A DNA stretch of 46,376 bases from Acidimicrobiales bacterium (lineage in GTDB: Bacteria; Actinomycetota; Acidimicrobiia; Acidimicrobiales; VFJN01): positions 1-46,376 of the forward strand of contig DATHJB010000061.1 in NCBI GenBank assembly GCA_035316325.1. The letters are read 5' to 3'. Position 1 is the stretch's first letter. Every line of letters begins with the position of its first letter. This document shows positions 22,316 through 33,000 of the stretch, in pieces. A program made the translations under genes and the position numbers. The notes under the pieces were generated by a model. It searched no databases. It saw only the letters and a list, made by a program, of their open reading frames with translations, and was not told the origin of the DNA.

Positions 22316-24742
22316 TCAGACGTCGTCGTAGCCCTCTCGGCCTTCCTCACCCCACCAGTTCCCGGGCCAGAGACGGTCGTCGTCGGGGTCGGGGGCGCCG
22401 GCTCGGGGCGTTCCCCTCGGCGGTGTCGGCGGCCGCCATTCGAGCTCCGGCGGCCAGCCCTCGTCCGACTGGTCGCGGCGCAGGCTCTCCGGGGGCGGCA
22501 GCGACGGCCGGTGGGACGGCGCCTTGCGCAGCTCCGGGCCTTCCGGTGGGCGCTGTCGCAGGCGCTCCAACCGTGCCGACGGTCGCTCCGGCGACTCCCC
22601 GTGGTCCCGCGGTTCGTCGTGCCGCGACGCCCGCCCGCCGGCCGGCGGCAACCCCGGCACCAGGGGCGGTATGGCATCCGGCCGCCGGGCCGGCCGCGGT
22701 CGCGGCGGCGGAGGCGCCTGCGGCGGGGGCCCCTGGGTCTGCGGCGGAGGCCCCTGGGTCGTCGGGTGCTCACGGGACGGCGGTTCGCTCCGACGTCCTG
22801 CGCCCGGCCGGCCCGGACCACCGGCGCCTACGGGGTTCCCGCGGGGCGGCGGGCCGCCTCGGCGGCGGGCCGCGGGCGGGGGTGCGGGGCGGTCCCAGTC
22901 GGGGGCTCCCTCGACCGTCGGGTACTGGCGGGACGGCGGGCCGGCCGGCTCCCGGGGTGGGGGGCCGCCGGAGCCCTCGGGAAGGGGGCCGCCGTGGCGG
23001 TACTGCGGCTGGCGGCCGCTGTCGGGCTGGTCGTGGCGGGAGGCCCGGCCGCCGGCAGGCGGGAGGCCCGGGACCAGCGGCGGGATCGCCGGACCGCGGG
23101 ATGTCGGGACCCGCGGCGTCGGACCGGTCGGGACGTTCGGCGGCGGCCCGGGGAGGCCGGGCAGCAGGGGCTGCGACCCCGTCTCGGGCGGCCGCGACGG
23201 CGCCGGGGGCGGGCGACGCTCGGGGAGCAGCGGTGCCGGCTCCTGCGTGGGCGCGCCGTACTCGGGGAAGGCCGACGCGGGCGGGCGACGGCGTGGGGGC
23301 GGACCCGACGGCGGGCCGGGCTCCCGGACCACCGGCGCGCCGACCGAGGGCATGTTCGGCCGGGGCGGCGACGCCGGCCGGGGCCAGATGGTGGGCGCCG
23401 GCTCCTGGTCGGGCATCCGCATCGGCGTCGTCATGGCGATCGGGCGGGCCTGCGATGCCGGCGGCCGCTGCCTCGGGGCGGCCGGCATCCATGCGTCGTC
23501 GCCGGTGTCCTGCCCTTGGGCCGCCGGCGACCGCCTCGGCAGGTCCGGGCGGCCCTGCGGCGCCGCGGGCCCGCCGGCAGGATCGTTGCGGGCGGCCGGC
23601 ATCCGTGCCCCGTCGGGCGGCGTCGGCGGACGCCGGGCCGCGAGCCGCCGCATCGGCGTGTCCGGGAGGTCCTGCTGCGCCGCCGGGCGCCCGATCTGCC
23701 CGTCGGGCGCCGGTGTCCAGTCGCGGCCGGGCTCGTCGTGGCGGACCGGGGGCTGACCCAGGCCGGCCAGCTCCGGGTCCAGCGGCGAGTCCGAGACCCG
23801 ACGATCCCCCGGCAGCCCCTCGTCGCCCGCCGCGGCGGGGGTGAAGGGGCTCTGAGCCGCCGGCGCCGCCGGGGCGCGGCCCGGGACCTGGCGGCGGGGA
23901 CCGGCCGGGGGCAGGGCGTTGGGGCCGAGCTGGGCAGCGGCGGCGGCCTGGCGCTCGGCCTGACGCTGGGTGGCCGGCATCCGCATCGGCAGCGCCGGCG
24001 CCTCCGGCTCGGCGGGGGCCGCCATGAGGGCGGGACGGTGGTGCGTCCACTCGTCCCGCTCGACGGCCCCGACGATGCGGCCGTCGGCCATGTTGAGGAT
24101 GCGGTCGCCGTAGCGGGTGATCCGGGCGTCGTGGGTGACGACGATCGCCGCCGCGCCCCGCGCCTTCACCTCCGACACGATCAGCTCCATCACCTGCTGA
24201 CCCAGGTCGGAGTCGAGGGCCGACGTCGGCTCGTCGATCAGCACCAGCTCGGGGGAGTTCATCAGGGCCCGCCCGATGGCCACCCGCTGGCGCTCGCCAC
24301 CCGACAGCTGCGACGGCAGGTTGCTCATCCGTCCACCGAGACCGAGCTCCTCCAGCAGCCGCTCGGCGCGGCGCTTGGCCTCCCCCCGCTTGCGCTTCGC
24401 CAGCTCGGCCACCACCAGCAGGTTCTCGCGGGCGGTCAGGAACGGCACCAGGTTCACGGCCTGGAAGATGAAGCCGACCCGCTCCCGCCGGAAGGAGGTG
24501 AGCCGCCGGGCCGACAGCCGGGTGATGTCCTCGCCGGCCACCACGATCCGACCGGAGGTCGGCGACAGCAGGCCCCCGGAGATCGACAGCAGCGTCGTCT
24601 TGCCCGACCCCGACGGCCCCAGCAGCGTGACCACCTCGTCGCTGCCGACGTTCAGGTCGACGCTTTCGAGGGCGACCAGTTCGACCCCGCCGACCTCGTA
24701 GATCTTCGAGACCCCCGTCATCTCCAGCGCATCGCTCGGCAT
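22316..24742 (-). CDS. MacB/LolD-type ABC transporter ATPase with a 570-residue Pro-rich tail
   Basis: The product has 808 residues. Residues 1-235 form a complete ABC ATPase: Walker A GPSGSGKTT, Q-loop FQAVNLVPF, signature LSGGERQRVAIGRAL, Walker B LVLIDEPTSALDS and H-loop VTHD. Similarity is to the LolD/MacB/FtsE group that powers lipid and lipoprotein export through FtsX-type permeases. The remaining 570 residues are low-complexity Pro/Arg/Gly-rich sequence, with a 19-residue stretch (IPPLVPGLPPAGGRASRHD) occurring twice, and end in an aromatic-acidic tail (NWWGEEGREGYDDV). LolD-type ATPases normally stop near 230 residues. GGACGGAG precedes ATG 24742, and both permease genes lie directly upstream, so the three form one transporter, probably exporting the synthase product. 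Confidence 0.85.
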   Translation of the reverse strand: MPSDALEMTGVSKIYEVGGVELVALESVDLNVGSDEVVTLLGPSGSGKTTLLSISGGLLSPTSGRIVVAGEDITRLSARRLTSFRRERVGFIFQAVNLVPFLTARENLLVVAELAKRKRGEAKRRAERLLEELGLGGRMSNLPSQLSGGERQRVAIGRALMNSPELVLIDEPTSALDSDLGQQVMELIVSEVKARGAAAIVVTHDARITRYGDRILNMADGRIVGAVERDEWTHHRPALMAAPAEPEAPALPMRMPATQRQAERQAAAAAQLGPNALPPAGPRRQVPGRAPAAPAAQSPFTPAAAGDEGLPGDRRVSDSPLDPELAGLGQPPVRHDEPGRDWTPAPDGQIGRPAAQQDLPDTPMRRLAARRPPTPPDGARMPAARNDPAGGPAAPQGRPDLPRRSPAAQGQDTGDDAWMPAAPRQRPPASQARPIAMTTPMRMPDQEPAPTIWPRPASPPRPNMPSVGAPVVREPGPPSGPPPRRRPPASAFPEYGAPTQEPAPLLPERRPPPAPSRPPETGSQPLLPGLPGPPPNVPTGPTPRVPTSRGPAIPPLVPGLPPAGGRASRHDQPDSGRQPQYRHGGPLPEGSGGPPPREPAGPPSRQYPTVEGAPDWDRPAPPPAARRRGGPPPRGNPVGAGGPGRPGAGRRSEPPSREHPTTQGPPPQTQGPPPQAPPPPRPRPARRPDAIPPLVPGLPPAGGRASRHDEPRDHGESPERPSARLERLRQRPPEGPELRKAPSHRPSLPPPESLRRDQSDEGWPPELEWRPPTPPRGTPRAGAPDPDDDRLWPGNWWGEEGREGYDDV

Positions 24743-24755
24743 CAGCTCTCCGTCC

Positions 24756-25859
24756 TCAACCGATCGCGTCCGCGGGGTCGATGCGCATCACGCGCCGCAG
24801 CGACAGGACGCTGCCGATGAGGGCCGCCGTCCGCAACGCCACCGCCGTCTCGATGAACCGCCCCATGCGCATCTCCGTCGGCAGCTCGAGGGGCAGGCGG
24901 GTGAGGCCCCACGTGACCAGCGCGGCGGCGTACACGGCCAGGTCGGTGATGAGCAGCACCTGCGTCACCAGGGCGAGGAAGAGCTGCCACGACGACGCCC
25001 CCAGCGCCTTCATCACGGCGTAGAGCGGAGCCCGCTCCAGCGTGACGAACGACAGGAAGAGGCCCACCACCACCAGCGCCACCACCAGGGTGACGATGCG
25101 GATGTAGCCGAACGTCGACTCCTGCTGCTCGACGCCGGGGATGGCCCGCACCGCGGCCGACCGGGTGAGGGTCTGGGTCTCGCTCCCGGTCGAGTCGTCG
25201 ATCGCGGTGGCGACGTCGTCCACGTCGGCGTCGGGGTCGACGCTCACCAGCAGCGCCTGCGACGCCGCGGCGGCGACCGGTGTGCTGGCGCCCTCGGCGG
25301 CGGGCGCCTGACCGAAGGCGGCGAGCCACGTCGCCTTGTCGACCACCATCCCGCCGTTGAACAGCAGGTTGGTGCCGTGGGTGAAGCCGACCACCTTCAG
25401 CGGCAGCCGGAAGGGGCCGAGCACGATCTCACTGCCCTCCTCGATCCCCGCCCGGTCCTGGAGCGTGGCGTCGACGTAGGCCTCGCCGGGACCGGGAGCA
25501 GCGGAGTCGATCTTCTCGTCGGACGTCAGGACGGCGAAGCCGACCGGCTCCTCCTCGCCCGACACCGTGCCCGTGAACAGGGCGACGTCGAAGGTGGCGA
25601 CCTTCTCGACCCCCGCCACCCCCGAGACGGCCGCCCGGGTGGTGGGCTCGACCCGCGAGCGCAGGATCACGCCGTTGGCGTCGCGGGCGAAGACGATCAG
25701 GTCGGCCTGGGCGTTGCGCATGGCGGCGGTGCCGTCGCCCACCACGCCGTCGAGGATGGCGCTCGGGTACAGCAGGAGCAGCGCCAGCAGCAGCAGCGCG
25801 CCCATGGGCACCAGGAACGCCTTCGGCCGCCGGAACAGCTCCCGCCACGCGATCCTCAC
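24756..25859 (-). CDS. FtsX-like ABC transporter permease (MacB type), second of pair
   Basis: The product has 367 residues from GTG 25859, 9 bp after the stop of the first permease gene. One N-terminal helix (AFLVPMGALLLLALLLLYPS) is followed by a large extracytoplasmic region of about 200 residues of MacB periplasmic-core type. Then come three C-terminal helices containing FLSFVTLERAPLYAVMKALG, the FtsX signature that contacts the ATPase. The C-terminus LRRVMRIDPADAIG is the usual family ending. It probably forms a heterodimer with the neighbouring permease and works with the ATPase at 22316 to move a lipid-like product out of the membrane. Confidence 0.88.
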   Translation of the reverse strand: MRIAWRELFRRPKAFLVPMGALLLLALLLLYPSAILDGVVGDGTAAMRNAQADLIVFARDANGVILRSRVEPTTRAAVSGVAGVEKVATFDVALFTGTVSGEEEPVGFAVLTSDEKIDSAAPGPGEAYVDATLQDRAGIEEGSEIVLGPFRLPLKVVGFTHGTNLLFNGGMVVDKATWLAAFGQAPAAEGASTPVAAAASQALLVSVDPDADVDDVATAIDDSTGSETQTLTRSAAVRAIPGVEQQESTFGYIRIVTLVVALVVVGLFLSFVTLERAPLYAVMKALGASSWQLFLALVTQVLLITDLAVYAAALVTWGLTRLPLELPTEMRMGRFIETAVALRTAALIGSVLSLRRVMRIDPADAIG

Positions 25860-25868
25860 GGTCGGCCC

Positions 25869-26999
25869 CTACCCCAGCCCGCCGAGCGAGGGGCGGCCGA
25901 CGACGGCGAACGGGTCGGTCCGGAGGAGGCGGCGCAGTGGCGGGATGGCGCCCAGCAGCGACACGGCCAGCGCCGGCACCGCGGTGCTGAGGATCACCAT
26001 GGGGTCGACCTTCACCGACACCGTCGACCCCAGCAGGGGCGCGGCGATCAGCATCATCAGGGTGCCGATCGCCAGACCGCCGAGCGTCACCACCGCCACC
26101 TGGTAGAGCAGGCAGCGGACGAGGTAGTTGCCCCGCGCCCCGACGGCCCGCAGCAGCGTGGTCGACGACTCCTTCTGCAGCGTCATCGTGAGGAAGAAGA
26201 ACCCGATGACCACCGCCACCACCAGGTAGCCCAGCCCCAGCACCGCCACGAAGGCGAGCTGGATCGAGCTGCGGCCCGGCGTCAGCTCGGCAGCGTCCTC
26301 CCGGGTGAGCGCCTCCAGCTCGGGGAAGCTCTCGTTGATCGACCCCACGAGCTGCGCGGCCGACACGCCCGGCTCGGGCTGCAGCGCCAGGATCGACGGC
26401 GGCACCAGTGGCACGTCGGGCGCGACGTCGTGGACGAGGTCGAGGTACGTGTCCCACGGCGTCCACAGGGTGGCGCCGACGTTGAGGCGCCCCCCTTCGG
26501 TCAGGCCGACCACCTTCAGCTCGTTGTTGCCCGGCTCCACCACGATCGTGTCGCCGACCCCGAAGCCCTTGGCGTCCTCGCCGCTGGCCACGACCTCACC
26601 CGGTGCCTCGGCGGACCGGCCGTCGGTGATCCCGACGGGCTCGCCGGCCCGGCCCGGCCGGTGGCCGATCACCGAGGCGTTGACCCGCTCCTCGCTGCCC
26701 GGCGCCCGGAAGCTCAGCAGCGTGACCGCCAGCTCGGCGGCGTCGGCCACGCCCTCGGCGCCGGTCACGTTGGCCACCTGGTCCGGCGTGACCAGGCTGC
26801 CGGCGAACGAGCGCTGCGCCTGGCGGGCGTACACCAGCACCGGCGCCGACTGGTGCGTGAGCGCGCCGGACATCCCGTCGAGCACGGCCGCCAGCAGCGC
26901 CTGCTGGAACAGCAGCACGAAGACGAGGAGACCCGCCCCGAGCGTCAGGAACCCGAAGCGGGTCTTGGACCGTCCCAGCTCGGCCGTGGCGAAGAGCAT
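25869..26999 (-). CDS. FtsX-like ABC transporter permease (MacB type), first of pair
   Basis: The product has 376 residues from ATG 26999, 10 bp after the synthase stop. An N-terminal helix (GFLTLGAGLLVFVLLFQQALL) is followed by an extracytoplasmic region. Three helices follow, with LTMTLQKESSTTLLRAVGARG, and a C-terminal PPLRRLLRTDPFAVVG, all marks of FtsX/MacB permeases. It differs strongly in sequence from the second permease, consistent with a heterodimeric exporter. Its placement between the synthase and the rest of the operon implies co-expression of synthesis and export. Confidence 0.88.
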   Translation of the reverse strand: MLFATAELGRSKTRFGFLTLGAGLLVFVLLFQQALLAAVLDGMSGALTHQSAPVLVYARQAQRSFAGSLVTPDQVANVTGAEGVADAAELAVTLLSFRAPGSEERVNASVIGHRPGRAGEPVGITDGRSAEAPGEVVASGEDAKGFGVGDTIVVEPGNNELKVVGLTEGGRLNVGATLWTPWDTYLDLVHDVAPDVPLVPPSILALQPEPGVSAAQLVGSINESFPELEALTREDAAELTPGRSSIQLAFVAVLGLGYLVVAVVIGFFFLTMTLQKESSTTLLRAVGARGNYLVRCLLYQVAVVTLGGLAIGTLMMLIAAPLLGSTVSVKVDPMVILSTAVPALAVSLLGAIPPLRRLLRTDPFAVVGRPSLGGLG

Positions 27000-27009
27000 G
27001 CGCGGCGTG

Positions 27010-30000
27010 TCACACCCCCTGTCCGGAGCCCTGGCCGAAGGCGGCGGCGATCAGCGCCGGCGCGCAGCGGGCCACCGTCACCTGGTGGGGCCGGGAGTAG
27101 TCGCCGGTGGCGATGGCGGCGCCGATCTCGTCGAGCATCACCGCAGTGCCGTCGTCGACCTGGATGAGGCCCATGCCGGCCGACCGGAAGATGGCAGCCA
27201 GCGCGTCGGACACCATCCCGGCCTCCGACGACCACGGTCCCCAGTCGAGGGCGAAGATGCTGTCGGCGACGTCGCGGTTGGCGGCGGCCATGGCGTCGAG
27301 GGCGTCGTTGGCGGCGGCGTAGTCGGCCTGGCCCCGGTTGCCGCACACGCCGGCGGTGCTGCCGAAGAACACGACGAAGGCGGGCCGGCTGCGGTCGCCG
27401 GCGGTGACCGCCCGGCGGACGGTGCGCAGCACGGTGCGGGCGCCGTCGACCTTGGTGGCGAACACCCGCTCGAACGCCTCGGGCGTCTTGTCGACGATGA
27501 AGTGGTCGTCGAGGATGCCGGCCCCGTGGACCACCCCGTCGAGCCGGCCGTGGCGGGCGTAGATGGAGTCGACGACGGCCTCGAGCGCCGCTGTGTCACG
27601 CACGTCGACCTGGTGGTACTCGACGCCCGAGCCGGCCGCGGCCAGGCCGGCGAGCGTCGCCCGCACCTCGCGGGCGGCCAGGATCCGGTCGCACTCGCCC
27701 TCGATCGCCTTCGGCTCCCGCCAGCCGGCCCGGATGAGGGCGGCGCGCAGGCTCACGCGCTCGGTGCAGGCGGCGATGTCGGGGTCCTCGACGCCCTCGG
27801 GCAGCGGGGACCGGCCGGCCAGCTCCACCCGGCAGCCCGACCGCTGGGCCAGCGCCAAGGCCACCCGGGCGGTGATGCCCCGGGCGCCGCCGGTGAGCAG
27901 CACCACGGAGTCGGGGCCGAGGGGCAGCTCGGAGCCGGCGGGGATCTCGGGCCGCACGCCGATGCGCGACGCCCGCCGCACACCGTCGTGCCACGCCACC
28001 TCGACGGGGGCGAAGCGTTGGGCGACCTCGTCGGCGAGCACGGTGGCCAGCTCGGCGGCGAGGGCGAGCGGGTCGACGTCGACCAGGCGCACGCGGCGGT
28101 CGAACTCGAGCCACGCGGTCTTCACCAGGCCGCGGACGCCGGCGCCCACGGGCAGGGCGTCGGGCGGGTCGGCGGCGGGGCCGTGGCCGGGCCGGAGGGG
28201 CGACGGCGGGTCGATGCCGAGGCCCCCGCCGAGCGGGGTGACGACCACGATGTCGCTGGCGGTGTCGAGCAGCAGCGCCCGCACCCGGGCGTACAGCTCG
28301 GGGATCTCGATCACCGCCTCGGGCCCGGCGGCATTGCGGGCGACGCCGTCGAGGAGGTCGGTGAGGACGACGATCCCGGCGCTGCCCCGGTAGGCGACGG
28401 CGTCGGCCTGGACCTGGGCGTCGGCGCCGCGCCCGCCCAGCTCGTCGGCGATGGCCCGGGCGACGGGGCTGGTGCCGGTGACGAGGACCTCGAGGCCGGC
28501 GAGGTCCCGGGTCTGCTCCAACGGCTGGTCGTCGAGCGTGACGACGAACCGGTTGGCGCCCGAGGGGATCTCATCGCTTTCCTCTTCGTCGCTTTCTTCT
28601 TCGTCGGCCTCGACAGGTGACCCCGCAGGCGCTTCTCCGCCGAGGAGGTCGACGTGTTCGAAGAGGAAGTCGACGATGCCGCGGAGGGTCTTGCGCGATG
28701 CCAGCTCCGCGACCAGGTCCTCGAACGCGTCGAGGTTCCCGTCGTCGGACATCCCGATCTCGTCGGCCAGCTCCGAGAGGATCTCCAAGCGCTTGATCGA
28801 GTCGATCGACAGGTCGGCCTCCACGTCGAGGTCCGGACCCAGCATGTCCTCCGGGTAACCCGTCCGCCCCGAGACGATCGTGGTGAGGCGAACCAGCATC
28901 TCCTCCGGCGAGGGCAACGGCTTACGTCCCGCCGGAACGGGAGCCGCTGCCGGAGCCGCGGCCTCCTCACCGCCACCCAGGAGATCGGCGTGCTCGAAGA
29001 GGAAGTCGACGATGCCGCGCAGGGTCTTGCGCGACGCCAGCTCCGCGACCAGGTCCTCGAACGCGTCGAGGTTCCCGTCGTCGGACATCCCGATCTCGTC
29101 GGCCAGCTCCGAGAGGATCTCCAACCGCTTGATCGAGTCGATCGACAGGTCGGCCTCCACGTCGAGGTCCGGCCCCAACATGTCCTCCGGGTAACCCGTC
29201 CGCCCCGACACGATCGCCGTGAGCTTCGCCAGCATCTCCTCGGGCGACGGCAACGGCTTACCCTTCTTCTCGGCCTCGCCGGCCACGGCCGTGCGCTCGG
29301 CGTCTGCGAGCGCCGCGGGCGCGGGGGTCAGGGCCGGGGCCGGGGCCACCGGGGGCACGGCGGGGATCGCTGGTACGGCGACAACGGACGCTGCCTGCGT
29401 CGGGGCGATCCCGAGGTGGTTCATCACCAGCTGGTGGCCGGCACCGATGATCTGCTGCGCGGCCTTGAAGTACTCGACGAGCACCTGGTCCGACGCCGGG
29501 GCATGGCCGTTGCCGTCACCGTTGGCGGGCGCGGCCAGCACGATCTCCGGCACCGACGTCGCCGGCTTCAGGCCGCCCGGCACGGTCTCGCCGTCGGCCT
29601 GCCGCACGAGGTGGCCACTCACGGTCCATCCTGCCGGCCGGCCGGGCTTCGACCAGAGCGCCGGCTCGACGCTCCGGCCCTCGAACAGCTCGGCCACGTC
29701 GACCACCACCCCCGCGACCGCCAGGCGGGCGAGGGCGTGCAGCAGCGCCGTGACACCGCTGTCACCGGGACGGTCGGTGGCGACGGCGACGTGCGGGCGG
29801 TCGGCCAGGATCTTGTCGACGCAGCCGGTGAGCGTGCGGCCGGGCCCGACCTCCACGAACACCCGGGCGCCGGCGGCGTACATCGCCCGCACCTCCTCGG
29901 TGAACCGCACGCCGTTGGCCACCTGCGACGACAGCAGGTCGCGCAGCTTGGCCACGTCGGACGGGTACAGGTCGGCGCTGAGGTTGCTGTAGACCGGCAG

Positions 30001-33000
30001 CTCGGGGGCCGACAGGGGCGCCTCCTCCAGGCGCCGGGCCAGCGTCTCGGCGGCCGCGGCCACCACCGGGCTGTGGAAGGCGCAGGCGACCGGCAGGCGC
30101 CGGCACGTGATGCGGGCCTCCTTCAGACGGCGCAGGCTCTCCTCCACCGCCGAGGTCGGGCCGGCGATCACGAGCTGCTCGGGGTGGTTGTCGTTGGCCA
30201 CGACCACGTCGACGCCCGCGAGCACCTCGTCGAGCCGGGCCCGCGACGCCGACACCGCGACCATGCCCCCGGCGTCACCGTCGGGCACGGCGGCGAGCAT
30301 GGCCTCGCCCCGGGCCTCGCTCAGCTCCAGCAGGGTGCGCTCGTCGAAGGCACCGGAGAGGCACAGCGCCACCAGCTCGCCGTAGCTGTGGCCGGCGAGC
30401 ATGTCCGGCTCGACGCCGAAGCGGGCCAGCACCCGGGCCGCCGTGAGGCCGGCGACGCCGAGGGTCGGCTGGGCCACGCGGGTGTCGGTGACGGCCTGCT
30501 GCTGGGCGTCGCGGGCGTCGGCCCCGAAGGCCGCGGGCGGCAGCATCGTGGCCGCCCAGCGCTCGCCCAGCTGCAGCAGCGGGCGGGTCTCGGCAAAGCC
30601 GACCAGCAGGTCGCCGGCCATGCCGGGACGCTGGCTGCCCTGCCCGGGGAACAGGAAGGCGACGCGGGGCGTCTCCCGGTCGTCGGCGCCGACGAGCGCG
30701 GGGTCGGGCAGGTAGACGCCAGGCGCGGTGGTGCCGGCGCGGGCCCGCTCGACCTTGGCCCGCAGGTCGTCGGCGTCGGAGGCGACGATGGCGACCTTCA
30801 CGGCTCCCCGGCCGCTGCCCGACACCGCCGCGGCGATGTCGCGGAAGCGCCAGGCGTGGCGCACCGCACCGGGCTCGTCCAGGCGGGCGGCCAGGTCGGC
30901 CAGCGCCTTGTCGACCACCGGCTGCTCGCCCCGGAAGACGAACAGCTCGGCCGGCCAGGAGTCGACGGCCCGCGCGGGCACGTCGTCGTCGGGGTGCGAC
31001 TCGATCACCACGTGGAAGTTGGTGCCGCCGAAGCCGAAGGCGCTGACGCCGGCGATCCGGCGCTCGTCGGTCCACGGGCGGGACTCGTCGAGGAACACGA
31101 ACGGGCTCGTCGCCTGGTCCCAGGCCTGGTTGGGCTGCTCGACGTTGAGGGTCGGCGGGAGGACGCCGTGGTACACGGCCTTTGCCGCCTTGATGAGGCC
31201 GGCCAGCCCGGCGGCGCACTTGGTGTGCCCCACGTTCGACTTCACCGACCCCACCACGCACGACGCCGTGGCCATGCCGGCCTGGGTGAAGACCTGGGTG
31301 AGGGTCGACAGCTCGGTGCGGTCGCCCACCACCGTGCCGGTGCCGTGGGCCTCCACCAGGCCGACGTCCTGCGGATCGATCTGCGCCTGGGCGTAGGCCC
31401 GACGCAGGGCGCGCTCCTGGCCCTCCTGGCGTGGCGCGGTGAGGCCCAGGTGGCGGCCGTCCGACGAGGCGCCGACCGACCTGATCACCGCGTACACCCG
31501 GTCGCCGTCGCGCTCGGCGTCGGCGAGGCGCTTGAGCACCACGCAGGCCACGCCCTCGCCCAGGGCGATGCCGTCGGCCGACGAGTCGAACGTGCGGCAC
31601 TGGCCGGTGGTCGACAGGGCGTGGACGCTGGTGAACAGCAGGAAGTCCTGGATGCCGTTGTGCAGGTCGGCGCCGCCGCACAGCACGACGTTGGCCGACC
31701 CGGCCGCCAGCTCGGAGCAGGCGACGTCGACCGCGGCCAGCGACGAGGCGCAGGCGGCGTCGACGGTGAGGTTGCGGCCACCCAGGTCGAGGCGGTTGGC
31801 GATGCGGCCGGCGATCACGTTGGGGAGCAGCCCGGCGAAGGAGTCCTCGGTGACGTGCGGCAGCCACTCGTCGAGCTCGGGCGGGATCTCGCCCATGTAC
31901 GACGGGTACATGGCCCGGAACCCGGACGCGGCCGACTGGTCGGTGCTGCCCTCGGCGCCGAAGACCACCGAGGTGTTCTCGCGGTCGAACGGGCGGTCGT
32001 CGTAGCCGGCGTCGGTGAGGGCGTCGGCGGCGATCTTGAGGCTCAGCAGCTGGACCGGCTCGATGGCGGCCAGCGACGCGGGCGGGATGCCGTAGGCGAG
32101 GGCGTCGAAGGCGATCTCCCGCAGGAAGCCGCCCCACTTGGAGGCGCTGCCGTCACGCTGGCTGGCGGTCTGGTGGTCCCACTCGGGGTCGAAGTAGGTG
32201 TCGACGTCCCAGCGCTCGGGCGGCACCTCGGTGATCGAGTTGACGCCCTCCACGATGTTGCGCCAGAACTCCTCCACGTCGTCGGCGCCGGGCATGACCG
32301 CGGCCATGCCGACGATGGCGACGTCGACGGGCTGGGGTACGGGACGCGGGTGCGCCAGGCCGGCGACGTCGAGCTGCTCGGCGACCGCGGCGAGGTGCGC
32401 GGTGGCGCCCGTCGTCACCGCCTCGTGCAGGTCGTGCACCGTCGTCCGCTCGCTGCGCAGCGTCGCGACGTCCCCGATCATGAACATCCCCTCGTCGCGC
32501 TGCTCGTCGCGGTCGACCGCGACGATCACGTCACCGTCGCGCTTCAGGCCCTTGGAGGCAACGCGCAACCGGCCGAGGTTGAGGCCCTCCAGCTCGGCCC
32601 ACACCACCTGGTGGTCGGCCCCCTCGTCGACGAGGCGGCGGCGGGTCTGCTCGAAGGTGTCGACGAACGGGGACTCGGCGCAGCGGGTGACGTGCCCGGG
32701 GCCGGACTCGAGCAGCGCGGTGCGCTCGCAGGCCAGCGCCTGGGCCTGGAACTCCTCGCCGATGGCGCCGCCGGCGACGGCCTCCTCGGTGAAGAGGTAG
32801 GCGGTGCCCATCAGCACGCCCACCCGTGCCCCGGCCGCGGCCAGGGGCCCGGTGAGAGCGGCGATCATGGCGGCGGAGCGCTCGTCGTGGATGCCGCCGG
32901 CGAACAGCAGGTCGAGGTCGTCCATGCGACCCTTGCCGGTCTGGGCCGCCCACTCGGTGAGCACCTCGATCTGCGACTCCCAGAGGGCGTAGCTCGACCG

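Noticed and set aside
20561-24820. A 1419-codon open frame on the plus strand opposite the methyltransferase and ABC ATPase genes
   Set aside because: It is an antisense frame kept open by high GC; the product is His/Arg/Gly-rich without motifs, while the minus-strand genes have full catalytic motifs and ribosome sites.
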